From: Lamellibrachia satsuma
Lineage: Eukaryota > Annelida > Polychaeta > Sabellida > Siboglinidae
Reading direction: 5' to 3'
NCBI GenBank assembly: GCA_033239005.1
Contig: BSQZ01000039.1
Location: 1,943,316 to 2,007,315 of the forward strand
Length of the DNA stretch: 64,000 bases
The position numbers were made by a program, and so were the translations under genes. Each line of letters starts with the position of its first letter. Position 1 is the first letter of the stretch. Below, in pieces: positions 54,201-63,417 of this stretch. The notes below the pieces were generated by a model. The model did not search any database. It was not told the origin of the DNA and saw only the letters and a program-made list of their open reading frames with translations.

Positions 54201-57200
54201 CATGTTTCACTTATTAATAAGACATAAAATGACTGTACTGGTAGTAAACTCACTGGTGCAGCTGGAAATGCTTACAGTTGAGCTAAAATCAGTTATTATG
54301 TGCTCCAACTTTGAGTTAAAATAGATGTTCAGATCACCAAATCTGTAACATGTACACGTAAAACTGGCCAGTTTGGTGATCTGAATCTCCGACTTGTACA
54401 GAAACTTAACAAAAGCCCAAGGTGTTGCCTCCACATACCACGCATCGAAATGGGGAAGCAAAATATGTAAAGTATTTATAATAAATTGTCATGACTTATT
54501 TCTTAATAACAAAGACTAATTTTGGTATAAAAGACGTGAAACTACATCGACTATGTCTAAGATGACGCAGCTGCAGCTCTATTACTTGAATGATCAACAC
54601 GTGATGCTTCATATACTTCAATAGAATCATTAGTGGAATTTGTATTTGTTAATATAAGTTTTACAATTACAACCTTCATGATAGCATGATATAAATCTTG
54701 CTTTGACAAACATGAAATTGCACCTTTTGGAAAACGTTTGGTTTGATGACATACCATACAGTATGAGCTCATATAATGGAACTGCAATTGAGTCAGCGTG
54801 GTGTGGTAACAAACCATTTGCTGATTGGGCCCACCTCTAAATTGAGTCAGCGTGGTGTGGTAACAAACCATTTGCTGATTGGGCCCACCTCTAAATTGAG
54901 TCAGCGTGGTGTGGTAACAAACCATTTGCTGATTGGGCCCACCTCTAAATTGAGTCAGCGTGGTGTGGTAACAAACCATTTGCTGATTGGGCCCACCTCT
55001 AAATTGAGTCAGCGTGGTGTGGTAACAAACCATTTCCTGATTGGGCCCACCTCTAAATTGAGTCAGCGTGGTGTGGTAACAAACCATTTCCTGATTGGGC
55101 CCACCTCTAAATTGAGTCAGCGTGGTGTGGTAACAAACCATTTGCTGATTGGGCCCACCTCTAAATTTATCAGGAATACAGAAATGGGCTTGCATATCAC
55201 TGTCAACATGTTGAAGCCCTTACCGCTGTTACCAGTAAGCCATATAATAAAAAGTAAACCACAACAGGTAAACCATTGCCAATGATGGAAAAGAGAGACC
55301 AATTTCAATTCGAACATTAATCAGTTCATTCAAGGTAGTAACCATCTAGATATATATTGACGATGCAGTGTTAATCAAAGTATTAACAGCCAACCAATTC
55401 TTAGAATGTGAGCTGGTTATTGCCATGTTTATCCCATGTGCAAGACAGACCCGGGTGATAAATGGTTTGTTATGGTATCATGGAACTAATATGGGAAAAT
55501 TCTTACCGGACACTGCATCGATGGCATTGAGGATGTTATGTAGATTCGTTTCACATTGTTCTTCGTCCTCATAGAAGAACGTCCGTGCAGCTACCACACT
55601 ATCTCGTCTGTCGCCAAACTCCCGATGGGCACGGAATCTTGTGTCTGAACCCACTGCATCACGCAAACATTCATTTCACAACATAGACACAATCTGGACA
55701 CAAGAGAGACTTGCATCCCCAACTTTAAATGAAATTAGTCCTCCATTGTGCATTTCACTGACATATATGTGTAATACACATGTTTAATCAGATAGTACAT
55801 GTCAAAATATGTTTGCAAGTTTGCATGAGACAGCAAAATGTGCAAGATTTGTGTACCCAATTTCATGCAGAAGAACGGATTAAATTTTGTCAATTATTGC
55901 CAATCTCATTTTCTCAGTGTAGATGAGCAGCCAACTACAGGCTGTACCAGAAATTATGAACGAACAGATTTTGCACAACAGCAGATTGCTGGAATACTTC
56001 CAGTGAAGTTGAATTAATTTCAGAGTAATTGGTTTTGGCTCATTGTTGACTATAGCAGTAGTATTTTGAAGTAGACAAATGAGCAGTGCAAACTGTGCTA
56101 TGTAAAAGCTACAACTTTCTCACTTTTTTTGCACAAATTGTCCTCATTGCTGATGAACCGGAGTAAGTGCCAAGAGCAGTAAACTAAAACGGCAATATTT
56201 CCCCCCGGGAGACCAACATTAAAGACTACACAATATAAAAGACACACCCAAAAACTGGCAAGAGAAAATACAGTCCTATACATGGGATAGACAATTAACC
56301 TCTCATACAGACAGAAGACTGATATACCTCATGTGGAGAGTTCTAAGGAACTGACAGACCAACATCCAACAATACATAGAGGATACATGTACGTAAATAG
56401 CTATTATTGCAGATGCCACTGGTTTTGGCGAAGTGTACCTCACATGCTGTGGATATGAGAAACACCAGAAGATTGCAAGGATTAACAAAGCCCACTGAAA
56501 CAACTCGCCAGCAATGAAGCTCTCTATTGCAATGAGAACCTTATTTAATAAATTTATAAACAAAACACGACAGCAAAGTTTAGAGCTAGCTGCAGTTGGT
56601 GAAATGTGACATGTTTGCAAATACCAAACATCCCGTGAAGCGGACTTCCTATGACAGATCTAGCCTGAACTTTGTGATCACCATTCTATATTTTGTCTAT
56701 CAATGCACTGACCAAATATAGATCTCTATTAAATCACGCCACTAACATAGATACACATTCCTCTCCTGATGAACCAAAAATAATGACAACTTTCTACAAC
56801 AAATTTATCACAAGCCGAGACTCCCTCACTGTTGCCGCAAATTCCAAACCACCTTTTAATTTTCAACTGTGCTGATTACAAAACGGTGACGTCCACATGC
56901 TTGGAGCATACAAACCTTTGCCAGTCTGTGGATCAACAAGGACGACCACTCTAGAGCTGGTGTCAGACATGTGAGGCCAGGCAGAACACAGCACAGGAGA
57001 GCCAGACATCCTGCCAGAGGACATCGCCTTTTTGTCTACTTCCCTGCTGACAACACGGACGGACCTTGCCAGTCTATCCCTAGACATTCCCTGCTTTATT
57101 CGTTCGTTGGCTGTGGTACCTAGGTACAAAGCCAGGTAGAGTAGGTTTGCCTTGGTGTACCCAACAATTCACAGACAGGGGTTCCCAAACTGGGGGTCAG

Positions 57201-59849
57201 GGACACTTAGGGGGATGCCATGTAGTTCCAGGGAGTCATCGACAAACATGCAAAATTATTTTAGAATCACACATTACATTTGAAGCACAAAGCTGTTGAT
57301 GCAAGCCTCAGACAGAAAATTTTTTTTGGGGTACTGAATTTAGGAGTTTGTGTCATAGATGGCACACACACAATCTGAAGTCCGAAGAAAAACAGGAAAC
57401 TGATGTTACAACTTGCAATGCTGCAAGCTTCAGCCAGCTTTTTTTCAGGTATGGTGGATGAGTTTGGGAATCCATGTCAAAGATAACACACACAATCCGA
57501 AGTCCGAAGGAAAACAGAAACCTGATGTTACAATGCTACAAGCGATTGATATAAAGGGTGACGATGGATACAATTTCCGTGCTGTGATGTAGGAATGGGA
57601 TACAGATCATACTGTGTTATAAGACCATGTTTCTATTAGATTCAGATCGAAACAATACAATGGATAATGTATACTTCTGGATAGAACCATCACAATGACG
57701 TGTAAACAATCCAAAAACCAACCGTATATCAACCATTCAGTGCAATCACAAAAGTAGAGAAAGTGACAAAATATCAAAAGGCATCAGAGTGACAATCCAA
57801 ACTGGATTCTGTGCACCAGGGAGTCTGGTGCGGTCCACAACAGATTTGAAACACAACAGAACTCCATGCAAGACTGTCACAACCAACGCTCCACCATACC
57901 AGAGAAGACATGAACAGGATTTCCAATATAACAGCTTTGCCCTGAGAAGAAGGTTGTCACTTGTGATTATAAAGGTCACAACTAGACAAATGGTCTGTGC
58001 AACTTGTTTCCAACAAACACTCGAGCATTTACAATGTCCATGCAAAGGTCCGGCTCTCAGAAGTGTGAAGAATCAAAGCAGCATGTGAAAGTAAACATCC
58101 ATAACCAAATCCACCTCTGTACAACAAACTCCCAATCGCATGCAACAGAAAATAATCATTTGACATGATTACGAGCGTGAGAAATTCCTACTACTTTCCA
58201 TGCTTCAGCAAGTATATAATCACAATAAATATTACCTAGAATACACAGAACCTGGGTTTCAATATTCAACCGTTTTTGTAGCAGTGGACAGTCACTTAGA
58301 GCTTTTCAAGCCATGAGCCTATATCCTTCCCGCTATAGTTTGACTAGAGTTAGTTGGCCATTTTCACAGCTCTACTGACTGCCCCATACTGTACCAATGC
58401 TGACTTACCTTTCACATTTGGTGGTTCAGCTTCAGAAACGCAGGAACTGTAGATGAAAACACGAATAACAACATAATTAACTAGATCAGTTTATAAAACT
58501 GTAACGTAACTTTTGGTATACACTATGTATAATAAAAATTAATAATGAACTCTGTATCATATCGTGAAGTACATAGCGTACATATTTTTCCATCCCTAAT
58601 GATCACTGAACAATTTAACATGGAATGACCAATTTATAGTAACTTACAAAAATTGCTCCAAACTGGAGCAAATGTAAAGAGGAATGCTCCCATTGCTTTG
58701 TATCACTATCAATTCCAGACATGTATGTGACTGTTTACTTACAAACAAACGTGAAATATGCTCCACTGTTTAATGCTGGTGTTTAGCGAAAACTCTGGAA
58801 TGTGCATAATAAATTAACCAATTCTGTGAATAGTCTCGAGTGCCAAATAAACGTATCGGCCAAATAAAAGTATAGGGTGGCAAATCGGTCCAATTTAATA
58901 ATAGTATAGTGCCGAATAACAGTATACGGGGGCAATTTGTTCAAAACAAATAATAGTAAAATTTTTTTACTCAACGTGAAGCCAAGGCGTCCCTAGAAAA
59001 CTATGCAGATCGCAGGGTATTTTGTTTTTTTCTGCCGAATATGCATAAACTTTGTGCGTATTCGCGTCACCGCAGATATAGTAACCACATTTGATATCTG
59101 CGGAAAACCGGGGAATTTTCTGTTTTTAAATAGACATTCAAGTTTTATTGAATTGAATACGCAAGTCCGTTTCAAGGGAAACCGCCGCCAGCCAGTTACG
59201 ACCAGTTTGAGGTGCTTCGCACGGCGGCCATTTACGGTCGGCTTACGTGGTGATAATATACGATGTCGAGCTCCAGAGAACTATGGATTCTGACCGATTC
59301 ATCTAATCATGGAAATTTAAATGTTCCCGCTAAATTCATGACTGTTCATGACTGTCAGAGGGAGCCACATGCAGGTCCACTTGGGAGTAAGTGATTTTAT
59401 TGCGAGCGGTAAACCACTCGTCGATGATTGATTAGCCCTATCAATAGGGAGTGAGAATGATCGCTCTCCTAAAAATTATATCCTGCATAATTTGTCACGA
59501 TTATCAGAGAATATAGGCTGGCACAAATGTTAAAATTTAATATTAATAATCATCAAATAAATACGCGTATAGGGACATTTATTCGGCACTCAAGAGTAAT
59601 GCACAGAAACATACTGAAAGTTTAGAGTTCAACTACATACGCCATCTCAGCCTGCTGTGCCTCCTCACGACTCAGGTCTTTCTCAACGCTGTAATCAAGG
59701 ATTGACTTCACACCAAATGTCCTGTTGCGCTCAACCAATGGCCGGATTTCTTGTTCGTCCTCGCCGGCAACAAACTGACCGTAGAATGTTATCTTCATGA
59801 ACCGACTGAACAGATTCTTTCCCATCACACGACGACATAGCTTGATAAG
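42013..59849 (-). CDS. PRODH: Proline dehydrogenase, mitochondrial (PRODH), 5' end missing
   Basis: Twelve exons join in phase to about 498 residues that match animal PRODH from the block [10 protein letters not shown] to the C terminus. The enzyme is an FAD-dependent mitochondrial inner-membrane protein that oxidises L-proline to pyrroline-5-carboxylate and passes electrons to ubiquinone. Hallmarks seen: [120 protein letters not shown]. The RRxxEN motif (RRVVEN) binds the substrate carboxylate in the family. A segment between the barrel strands carries two EF-hand-like loops. Human PRODH has 600 residues, so about 100 N-terminal residues, including the targeting peptide, lie upstream or were not recognised. 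Confidence 0.97.
42213..42972. other. PRODH intron with a SINE head relic
   Basis: Contains a tRNA-like SINE head on the minus strand at 42430-42500. Nothing else recognised. Confidence 0.55.
42430..42500 (-). repeat. tRNA-derived SINE head, relic
   Basis: The minus strand reads GTGGCTGTGTCGTAGAGCGT, then CAGACTTTCAGTTGAAGGGA and GGAGTTTAAAACC. This resembles the head of the SINE at 63418 (GTGGTCGAGTGGTAGAGCGT, GGGATTCGAAAC), with A-box and B-box positions decayed. Confidence 0.6.
42973..43061 (-). CDS. PRODH: PRODH exon ([16 protein letters not shown])
   Basis: It encodes [20 protein letters not shown] then MCDQVSFSL. It begins with one base that completes Lys and ends with one base of Gly. 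Acceptor ATGTTTCAG, donor GTGAGTG. Confidence 0.97.
43062..43904. other. PRODH intron, nothing recognised
   Basis: 843 bp of AT-rich sequence. The open frames across it have no family resemblance. Confidence 0.55.
43905..44089 (-). CDS. PRODH: PRODH exon ([10 protein letters not shown]...[10 protein letters not shown])
   Basis: It encodes 61 residues starting [20 protein letters not shown] and including [16 protein letters not shown]. Human PRODH has ERARAAEIGYEDPINPTYEA and [14 protein letters not shown]. Acceptor TTTGCTAG, donor GTACGT. Confidence 0.97.
44090..44625. other. PRODH intron, nothing recognised
   Basis: 536 bp with AATAAATAAA and ACTACTACTACT runs near 44310-44360. No element recognised. 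Confidence 0.55.
44626..44721 (-). CDS. PRODH: PRODH exon ([13 protein letters not shown])
   Basis: It encodes 32 residues, [20 protein letters not shown] then [19 protein letters not shown] is a core barrel-strand motif. Acceptor TCGTTCAG, donor GTCGGTG. Confidence 0.97.
44768..45050 (-). mobile_element. MITE, GTATTCGACCTAAT family (copy 4, most complete)
   Basis: It starts GTATTCGACCTAATGAGC, includes GGGCCATGGAAAAATGTCAA, CACTAGTGGTGTCATTTTGT and ATTACAATAATTATGGATCC, and ends near GTACGCTAATTAAGGGC. It is the reverse complement of the copy at 20087-20325. It begins 47 bp upstream of a PRODH exon. Confidence 0.75.
45051..45719. other. PRODH intron, nothing recognised
   Basis: AT-rich sequence with a short (GT)n stretch near 45545. 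No element recognised. Confidence 0.5.
45720..47920 (-). pseudogene. Jockey-like LINE ORF2 remnant in a PRODH intron
   Basis: Reading the minus strand: an endonuclease end ([24 protein letters not shown], then [10 protein letters not shown] in another frame), a linker, then reverse transcriptase [86 protein letters not shown], and the C-terminal [17 protein letters not shown] block. The frame shifts several times and one insertion splits it, so it is inactive. YADD itself is intact. It lies in the same orientation as PRODH. Confidence 0.9.
46503..46595. mobile_element. Short insertion in the LINE, (ATT)n plus GCGCT hairpin
   Basis: A TTATTATTATTATTATTATA run followed by AAAGCGCTCTTTTCATGC and TTCAAAAGCGCTT interrupts the reverse transcriptase between the PISAF and PQGSIL blocks. 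ATT-repeat plus AAAGCGCTTT-type elements are widespread short repeats in aquatic animals. I treat this as such an insertion. Confidence 0.65.
47921..48119. other. PRODH intron remainder
   Basis: No recognisable element. It may include decayed upstream LINE sequence. Confidence 0.4.
48120..48266 (-). CDS. PRODH: PRODH exon ([13 protein letters not shown]...FNTYQCYLK)
   Basis: It encodes 49 residues starting [20 protein letters not shown] and ending [13 protein letters not shown], nearly matching human VDAEQTYFQPA and [10 protein letters not shown]. Acceptor TGCTACAG, donor GTCAGT, phase 0. Confidence 0.97.
48267..48991. other. PRODH intron with a tRNA-like relic
   Basis: 725 bp of AT-rich sequence holding the tRNA-like relic at 48490-48560. 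Confidence 0.55.
48490..48560 (+). repeat. tRNA-like SINE relic
   Basis: CAGTGGTATAATGGTTAGTG resembles a tRNA D-arm/A-box, followed by CTCTCAACC at the anticodon position and a decayed B-box (AGTTTAATC). It is closest to tRNA-Glu in layout. No acceptor stem pairs, so it is not a working tRNA gene. Confidence 0.5.
48992..49084 (-). CDS. PRODH: PRODH exon ([20 protein letters not shown])
   Basis: It encodes 31 residues, [20 protein letters not shown] then [11 protein letters not shown], aligning with human TGQLEPLLSRFTEEEELQMT and RMLQRMDVLAK. Acceptor GTGTTTCAG, donor GTACAG. Confidence 0.95.
49085..49496. other. PRODH intron, nothing recognised
   Basis: 412 bp. Near its start (49138) is GGGGGCCGCCATGTAGTTCC, similar to GGGGGATGCCATGTAGTTCC near 57210, which hints at a small dispersed repeat. 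Confidence 0.5.
49497..49578 (-). CDS. PRODH: PRODH exon ([12 protein letters not shown])
   Basis: It encodes [20 protein letters not shown] then LKVPNLQ after one base that completes Gly. Human PRODH has MDLLDWSSLIDSRTKLSKHL. The second EF-hand-like loop straddles this border (D-I-T-H-D-G then E-I-D-L-L-D). Acceptor AATACAG, donor GTAATA. Confidence 0.94.
49855..50027 (-). CDS. PRODH: PRODH exon with the first EF-hand-like loop
   Basis: It encodes 57 residues starting [20 protein letters not shown], with [12 protein letters not shown] at loop positions 1-12 (Asp5, Gly6, Ile8, Asp12) and the second loop starting at DITHDG. Human PRODH has a similar but degenerate segment ending in TLGVSGTMDLLDW. 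Acceptor CATTACAG, donor GTGCGT. Confidence 0.94.
50310..50530. repeat. AATTACAATTG-rich tract
   Basis: Imperfect repeats of TAATTACAATTG and CAATTACA, akin to the interior of the candidate MITE at 25095-25545. No ends could be defined. Confidence 0.45.
50696..52365. repeat. 25-bp satellite, about 66 copies
   Basis: The unit CAGCAGTATGCCGTTGGCTA plus CATGA repeats for about 1.67 kb without interruption. Variants fall into a few types (CCGTTGG, CCACTGG, CCATTGG; CATGA or CATGG), many in alternating or higher-order order. Open frames of about 67 codons arise because three units make 25 codons; a stop follows wherever CATGA falls in register. Not coding. Confidence 0.97.
53313..53359 (-). CDS. 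PRODH: PRODH short exon ([15 protein letters not shown])
   Basis: This 47-bp exon completes a Gly codon and encodes [15 protein letters not shown]. Human has [15 protein letters not shown]. Acceptor ACGGGTCAG, donor GTATGT. Confidence 0.96.
53567..53850. repeat. Dispersed repeat with an internal inverted repeat, copy 2
   Basis: CCTTCCAGACATTTTGACC and CATTCGGTCTTCATCAACAG (53567-53617) are mirrored by the complement of 53752-53805 (CTGAATGAGGTCAAAATACT). The part 53730-53850 resembles 17185-17310. Probably a MITE; class unknown. Confidence 0.55.
54788..55165. repeat. Minisatellite, 54-bp unit, exactly seven copies
   Basis: The unit starts TTGAGTCAGCGTGGTGTGGT and ends GGGCCCACCTCTAAA. The copies are almost identical (two have TTTCCTG for TTTGCTG). 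The unit is 18 codons long and stop-free on both strands in one frame, giving 169- and 212-codon open frames. The repeat peptides match nothing I know, and PRODH exons on either side join without it. Confidence 0.95.
55507..55644 (-). CDS. PRODH: PRODH exon ([12 protein letters not shown])
   Basis: It completes an Asp codon, then encodes 45 residues starting [20 protein letters not shown] and ending NAIDAVS plus one base of Gly. Human: YQAHRAFGDRRNGVISARTY. Acceptor GGGTTCAG, donor GTAAGA. Confidence 0.96.
55645..58408. other. PRODH intron, 2.8 kb, little recognised
   Basis: It contains a diverged tandem duplication at about 57340-57540 and open frames at 56863-57129 and 57746-58088 without recognised similarity. 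No exon is needed here, because the flanking exons join in phase. Confidence 0.55.
57340..57540. repeat. Diverged tandem duplication, about 120-bp period
   Basis: CACACACAATCTGAAGTCCG with GAAACTGATGTTACAA recurs as CACACACAATCCGAAGTCCG with AACCTGATGTTACAATGCT. Confidence 0.75.
58409..58446 (-). CDS. PRODH: PRODH micro-exon, 38 bp ([12 protein letters not shown])
   Basis: It encodes 12 whole codons, [12 protein letters not shown], with split codons at both ends. It joins ...QQAEMA before it to [10 protein letters not shown] after it, filling the linker that in human reads EMESCTSAAER. Acceptor CATCTACAG, donor GTAAGT. It is supported by phase and by the SC motif, since the length is too short for similarity alone. 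Confidence 0.88.
58447..59640. other. PRODH intron with a MITE near its 5' splice site
   Basis: The first 390 bp (58447-58834) show nothing. The remainder is mostly the MITE listed at 58831-59598. Confidence 0.6.
58831..59598. mobile_element. MITE with TAGTCTCGAGTGCCAAATAA ends
   Basis: The left end TAGTCTCGAGTGCC is mirrored on the right by the complement of GGCACTCAAGAGTAAT, giving imperfect inverted termini (CTC..GAGTGCCGAATAAA). The interior has CpG-rich sequence (59165-59280) unlike the AT-rich flanks and a 96-codon frame without known similarity. It ends about 42 bp from the donor of PRODH exon 59641-59849. Confidence 0.65.
59641..59849 (-). CDS. PRODH: PRODH exon, first one visible ([11 protein letters not shown])
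   Basis: It encodes 69 residues starting [20 protein letters not shown], then [20 protein letters not shown] and [20 protein letters not shown], ending in two bases of Ala. Human: KMTFYGHFVAGEDQESIQPL and FGVSAILDYGVEEDLSPEEA. Acceptor TCTTTGCAG, donor GTATGT. The upstream exon(s) with the targeting peptide were not found. Confidence 0.97.
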
Positions 59850-60334
59850 CTGCAAAGAAAATTGTAAAAAAATTTTCATAGATCTGCCACATCTGAATTC
59901 TGATCATACAGATTTTTTTTATGCAATACAGATTTTTTGGGAGTTTTAGTGCCCAATTTTTATACAGGTTTGTTTAAAATGGAAAAATTGTGATAAAGTA
60001 CATATTTTCTTGCATTCATCACTAGCGTGAAATAAAATCACAAAACTTTTAGCTGTTGATTTTGGACAAAACTTAGTGGATTTTGTTTGATTTAGGTATA
60101 CTTTTATAGCCTGGTAGATGGCAACACTCATTCCGACAAAAAATGTGCAGATTTTATTTAGTGAACAGGTATATTTTGTAGCCTGATAATAAGGGCTGCA
60201 AGCTAACACCGGCCTGGCAACCAAAGGATAGTACTTTTGTAGTCGGGGCAGTTGCATTTGTCAGATTGCCAGCCCATGGCTTTCATAACCCTGCGGTATT
60301 GTAAATTTGTCCACTTTTAAAAAATAACATACTA

Positions 60335-61286
60335 CAGTCGAGCCTCGTTATAACGCGGTAGTCGGGGTCCACGACTTCGGACTGCGCTGTAAGCGAGGCG
60401 CGTTAGGTGTTCCCATATTTGCCACCAGGGAGCTACTAAACAACAGCGATCGCCGCCCGCTGCACCAAGCCCAAGAACGCTGTCGAAGCCCCGTGTGCTT
60501 GCAGCATTGTCTTATACGGCAATATGCAGTTTATGGAACTTATTAAACGAGTATACTAGCATCAACGTATATGATTTTTAAATGTCACACCCTCTTGAAC
60601 TAAATAAAACACACGTACGTGTTCTGTTATGGGATAGATCTACTACGATGATGATGTACTGGACCAACAGGCCTACGAATCGAATAATAACCTGGACCTG
60701 AGCAGCCGAAAACGTATATGATTTGACAAACGTAGTATGTAAGCTGATAAAACACAGAAAAAGACAATAGGTAGAATTAATAATTGTTTCACTTCGTCTT
60801 TCAACTTCAATTCATCGTTTCATATGCGGATGGCGAATTCGTATTTTCGCGCACCGGTAGAGCCTTCGGTTAGGAATTTGGCATGTTGGTTTCGCGTCGC
60901 GAAAACGATTAAATTTACGATGTAATGGAAGCATGTCATTTCACCCAAGTGTTTTGTTGGTACTGCATATTAAATGCATTTAAAACGGTTGATCTGATTG
61001 TTACGCGAGGCATATTTGTGAATCTCGATTGCAATTTACAAACCGTTGAAACGAAGCCAGCGACAGCGATTGATGTCGGCGGCAGCGCAAAACAAACAAC
61101 ACGTTGATACTTGTTCATTGACATTGTTCACCTAATGTTTCTTGAGAATTGTCAAAGCAATTCTAAGTAGGTTTAAGCAGGCCCATTTTACATTTTCCCA
61201 TGGCAGCAGAAATTCGGGGTCCACGACCGACCGCGTTATATCCGAATCCGCGTAATAATGGGGCGCGTTATAACGAGGCGCGACTA
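60335..61286 (-). mobile_element. Pogo/Tigger-like MITE, copy C (reverse orientation)
   Basis: It starts CAGTCGAGCCTCGTTATAAC after a TA and ends GTTATAACGAGGCGCGACTA, where the last base is mutated from G. It is the reverse complement of copies A and B, about 950 bp, and shares the interior block read as [16 protein letters not shown]. It lacks the nested hAT-like insertion of copy B. Confidence 0.87.
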
Positions 61287-61562
61287 TGTACTTTTTTTTT
61301 ATAAATCTCATCCTGAATTCTGACTGAACTGAACCGCTCCATTGATGACCACGGATTGTTTTTGTCTGAGCTGCACTGTAACATGGTGGTTACATTAGCT
61401 ACTACTGCCACCTGGCGAGTCAGAGTTCACCAGACGACAGCAAAACAGGCAAGCACCGCAGATTGAGGAACGCTAATAAAATGATGCATGATTTATTAAT
61501 ATTTACTTATCACTGCATCATTTTAGAGATGTAATTAGTTTGACATATTGGTTACTGGGAGT

Positions 61563-63253
61563 CAGGTATGGGTTCAAGTACTCGACTATTTGTTTACTTA
61601 AGTACAGCAAGTACTGTACTTGTACTTTTGCTGAGTGCAGTACTTTTACTTGACCGTCAAAGTACTTGGCAAGTACTTTCCCAAGTACTCTTTATGTTTT
61701 CGTTAAATATTTGGCTCTATCTCAAGAATTGGAAAAATGACCGTGTGTTTACTGTGTCATGACATGAAACATAAATGGTGCAAAACATAACTGCAATAAA
61801 AATTACAGTATGTTTATTGTTATTTTGAATGCAGCATCATGACATCAAACATAAATGATGGTGCAATGTTTACAATAACAAGTGGTAATAATTTACATAG
61901 TTAATACACTGTAATGATGACCATATTAACTGATCACACTTGTTCACGTTATGTCTGTCAATGAATAGCTAAGGGCAATGCTTGATGTTGATTGGTTTAT
62001 ATGCATAAAGGGGAGGAGCAGCATAAGCACTTACATGTATAGCAGCTGAGATTTAGCCACTGACCCTTCAATCAACCATACATACATTATCAATGACAGG
62101 ATTATTTGAAGCCATGAGTCAAATACATAAACTAACTGATCTCTTGATCAGCTATAGTGGCTTGAACTGGCTTCAGATGATCCGCCGAAGCCAACAATTC
62201 ACTTATACTTTGGTAGACATAATTAACTTAATACTATGATACTAAAAAAAGGCAATAGGCAGCATCTTTTCAGTCAGAAACACCATGTTAAGCAAACAGT
62301 TGTAGGCTACCAGTTCAGACCATAATCTGTTTGTCTAATTAAGCCACTAGTATGTCCATAAAGAGCCATTCATTAGTTGACCCACCAGTTAGCCACTAAA
62401 TGCCTTTGATGCAGTCAGGAGATCATACCACACTTGGCACTGGCTGACAGTGCTAACTGCTAAGAACTGCCAGCTGAGGTTTCCTCTGTAAAAGTTAGTT
62501 GACTCAAGTCAGACTGCCTCCTACACCAGTACTGCCACACATCCCACTTGTTGCAATTTGCACAAAATTTAATCCTCTCACCTCTACCCCTTGAAATGAT
62601 GTACATGTTTGGGGGGGGCGGTAATGTTTAGTCACTGGTAGACTAACTACAAAGATATTTTACCATGTCTGTATGCTTGTATAATGGAGGGCTTTTGTAA
62701 AAGATAACCGTATGTTTGGGGTTCTCATTTGTCTGTAGGGGTAGGCATTCGTCTGTCTTCAAGAATAAATAACACATTATATATATATTGCGGTAAACCA
62801 TAATTATATTGTATGGGTCTATGGAGAACTATTTTACAAAGTCTGTTACAACTATTGGAAATATTTTCCTAAAAAAAAATGCAACAAAACATGTGACAGT
62901 AATTAATTTAAGATAATACTTATTTTAATTCACTGATTAGACCATAACCACGGTCCAGATCTGGAGGACTCCTAACTGACCCTTGATTGCAATTGCTAAC
63001 AATTACTCAAGTGCTTCATAACAATGAACTCAGTGTGGGATCACTGAAGACATGCAGCATGTTTCATGAAGCCATTATGAAACATAAATGTATCGTTCGA
63101 TGTACTTGACAAACATTTTTATAGTACTTTCTACTTGAATTTTTCACAAAGTACTTGTACATCTACTTGCCTCTATTTTTTTGGACGAGTACTTGGACAT
63201 GGCAAAATTTTAAGTATTTGTACTTAAGTACATTGCCCATGTACTTATACCTG
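61563..63253. mobile_element. Candidate 1.7-kb element with AAGTACTT-rich ends
   Basis: The left end CAGGTATGGGTTCAAGTACT and the right end (complement CAGGTATAAGTACATGGGCA) are inverted. Both are followed by dense AAGTACTTGTACTT motifs (61580-61700 and 63085-63240). CAGG termini with subterminal AGTACTT repeats suggest a non-autonomous hAT-like element, but the flanking 8-mers do not match. The 1.4-kb interior has no coding similarity. Confidence 0.55.
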
Positions 63254-63417
63254 CTTGAAGCACAAATGTTCGAAAAAACTAAAATAACTTTTTTAAGAAA
63301 ATGAAGAATAAAAAGCAAGACATATTTTGGTAAGAAACCTAGTCATACATGTGACTAGTACAACACATTTAGAAAAAGTTGGCTAAAGCTATTTGTGTTT
63401 GGCTAAACAAAAATTGT

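Larger units (their letters stand above)
53360..55506. other. PRODH intron with a dispersed repeat and a 54-bp minisatellite
   Basis: 2.1 kb. It holds the inverted dispersed repeat at 53567-53850 and the minisatellite at 54788-55165. Otherwise AT-rich and unremarkable. Confidence 0.6.

Noticed and set aside
56863..57129. 88-codon minus-strand frame ([20 protein letters not shown]) as a PRODH exon
   Set aside because: PRODH exons 58409-58446 and 55507-55644 join in phase without it, and it does not resemble the protein. It may be an old transposon piece.
57746..58088. Overlapping 99-codon frames on both strands
   Set aside because: No recognisable family, no splice logic and an overlapping frame on the opposite strand. 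Likely chance.
59003..59293. 96-codon plus-strand frame in the CpG-rich MITE
   Set aside because: It lies wholly within a MITE and resembles no known protein.
10657..61124. Short open frames in the pogo-like MITEs (for example [16 protein letters not shown])
   Set aside because: They recur only because the MITE recurs, are under 80 codons and show no transposase motif.
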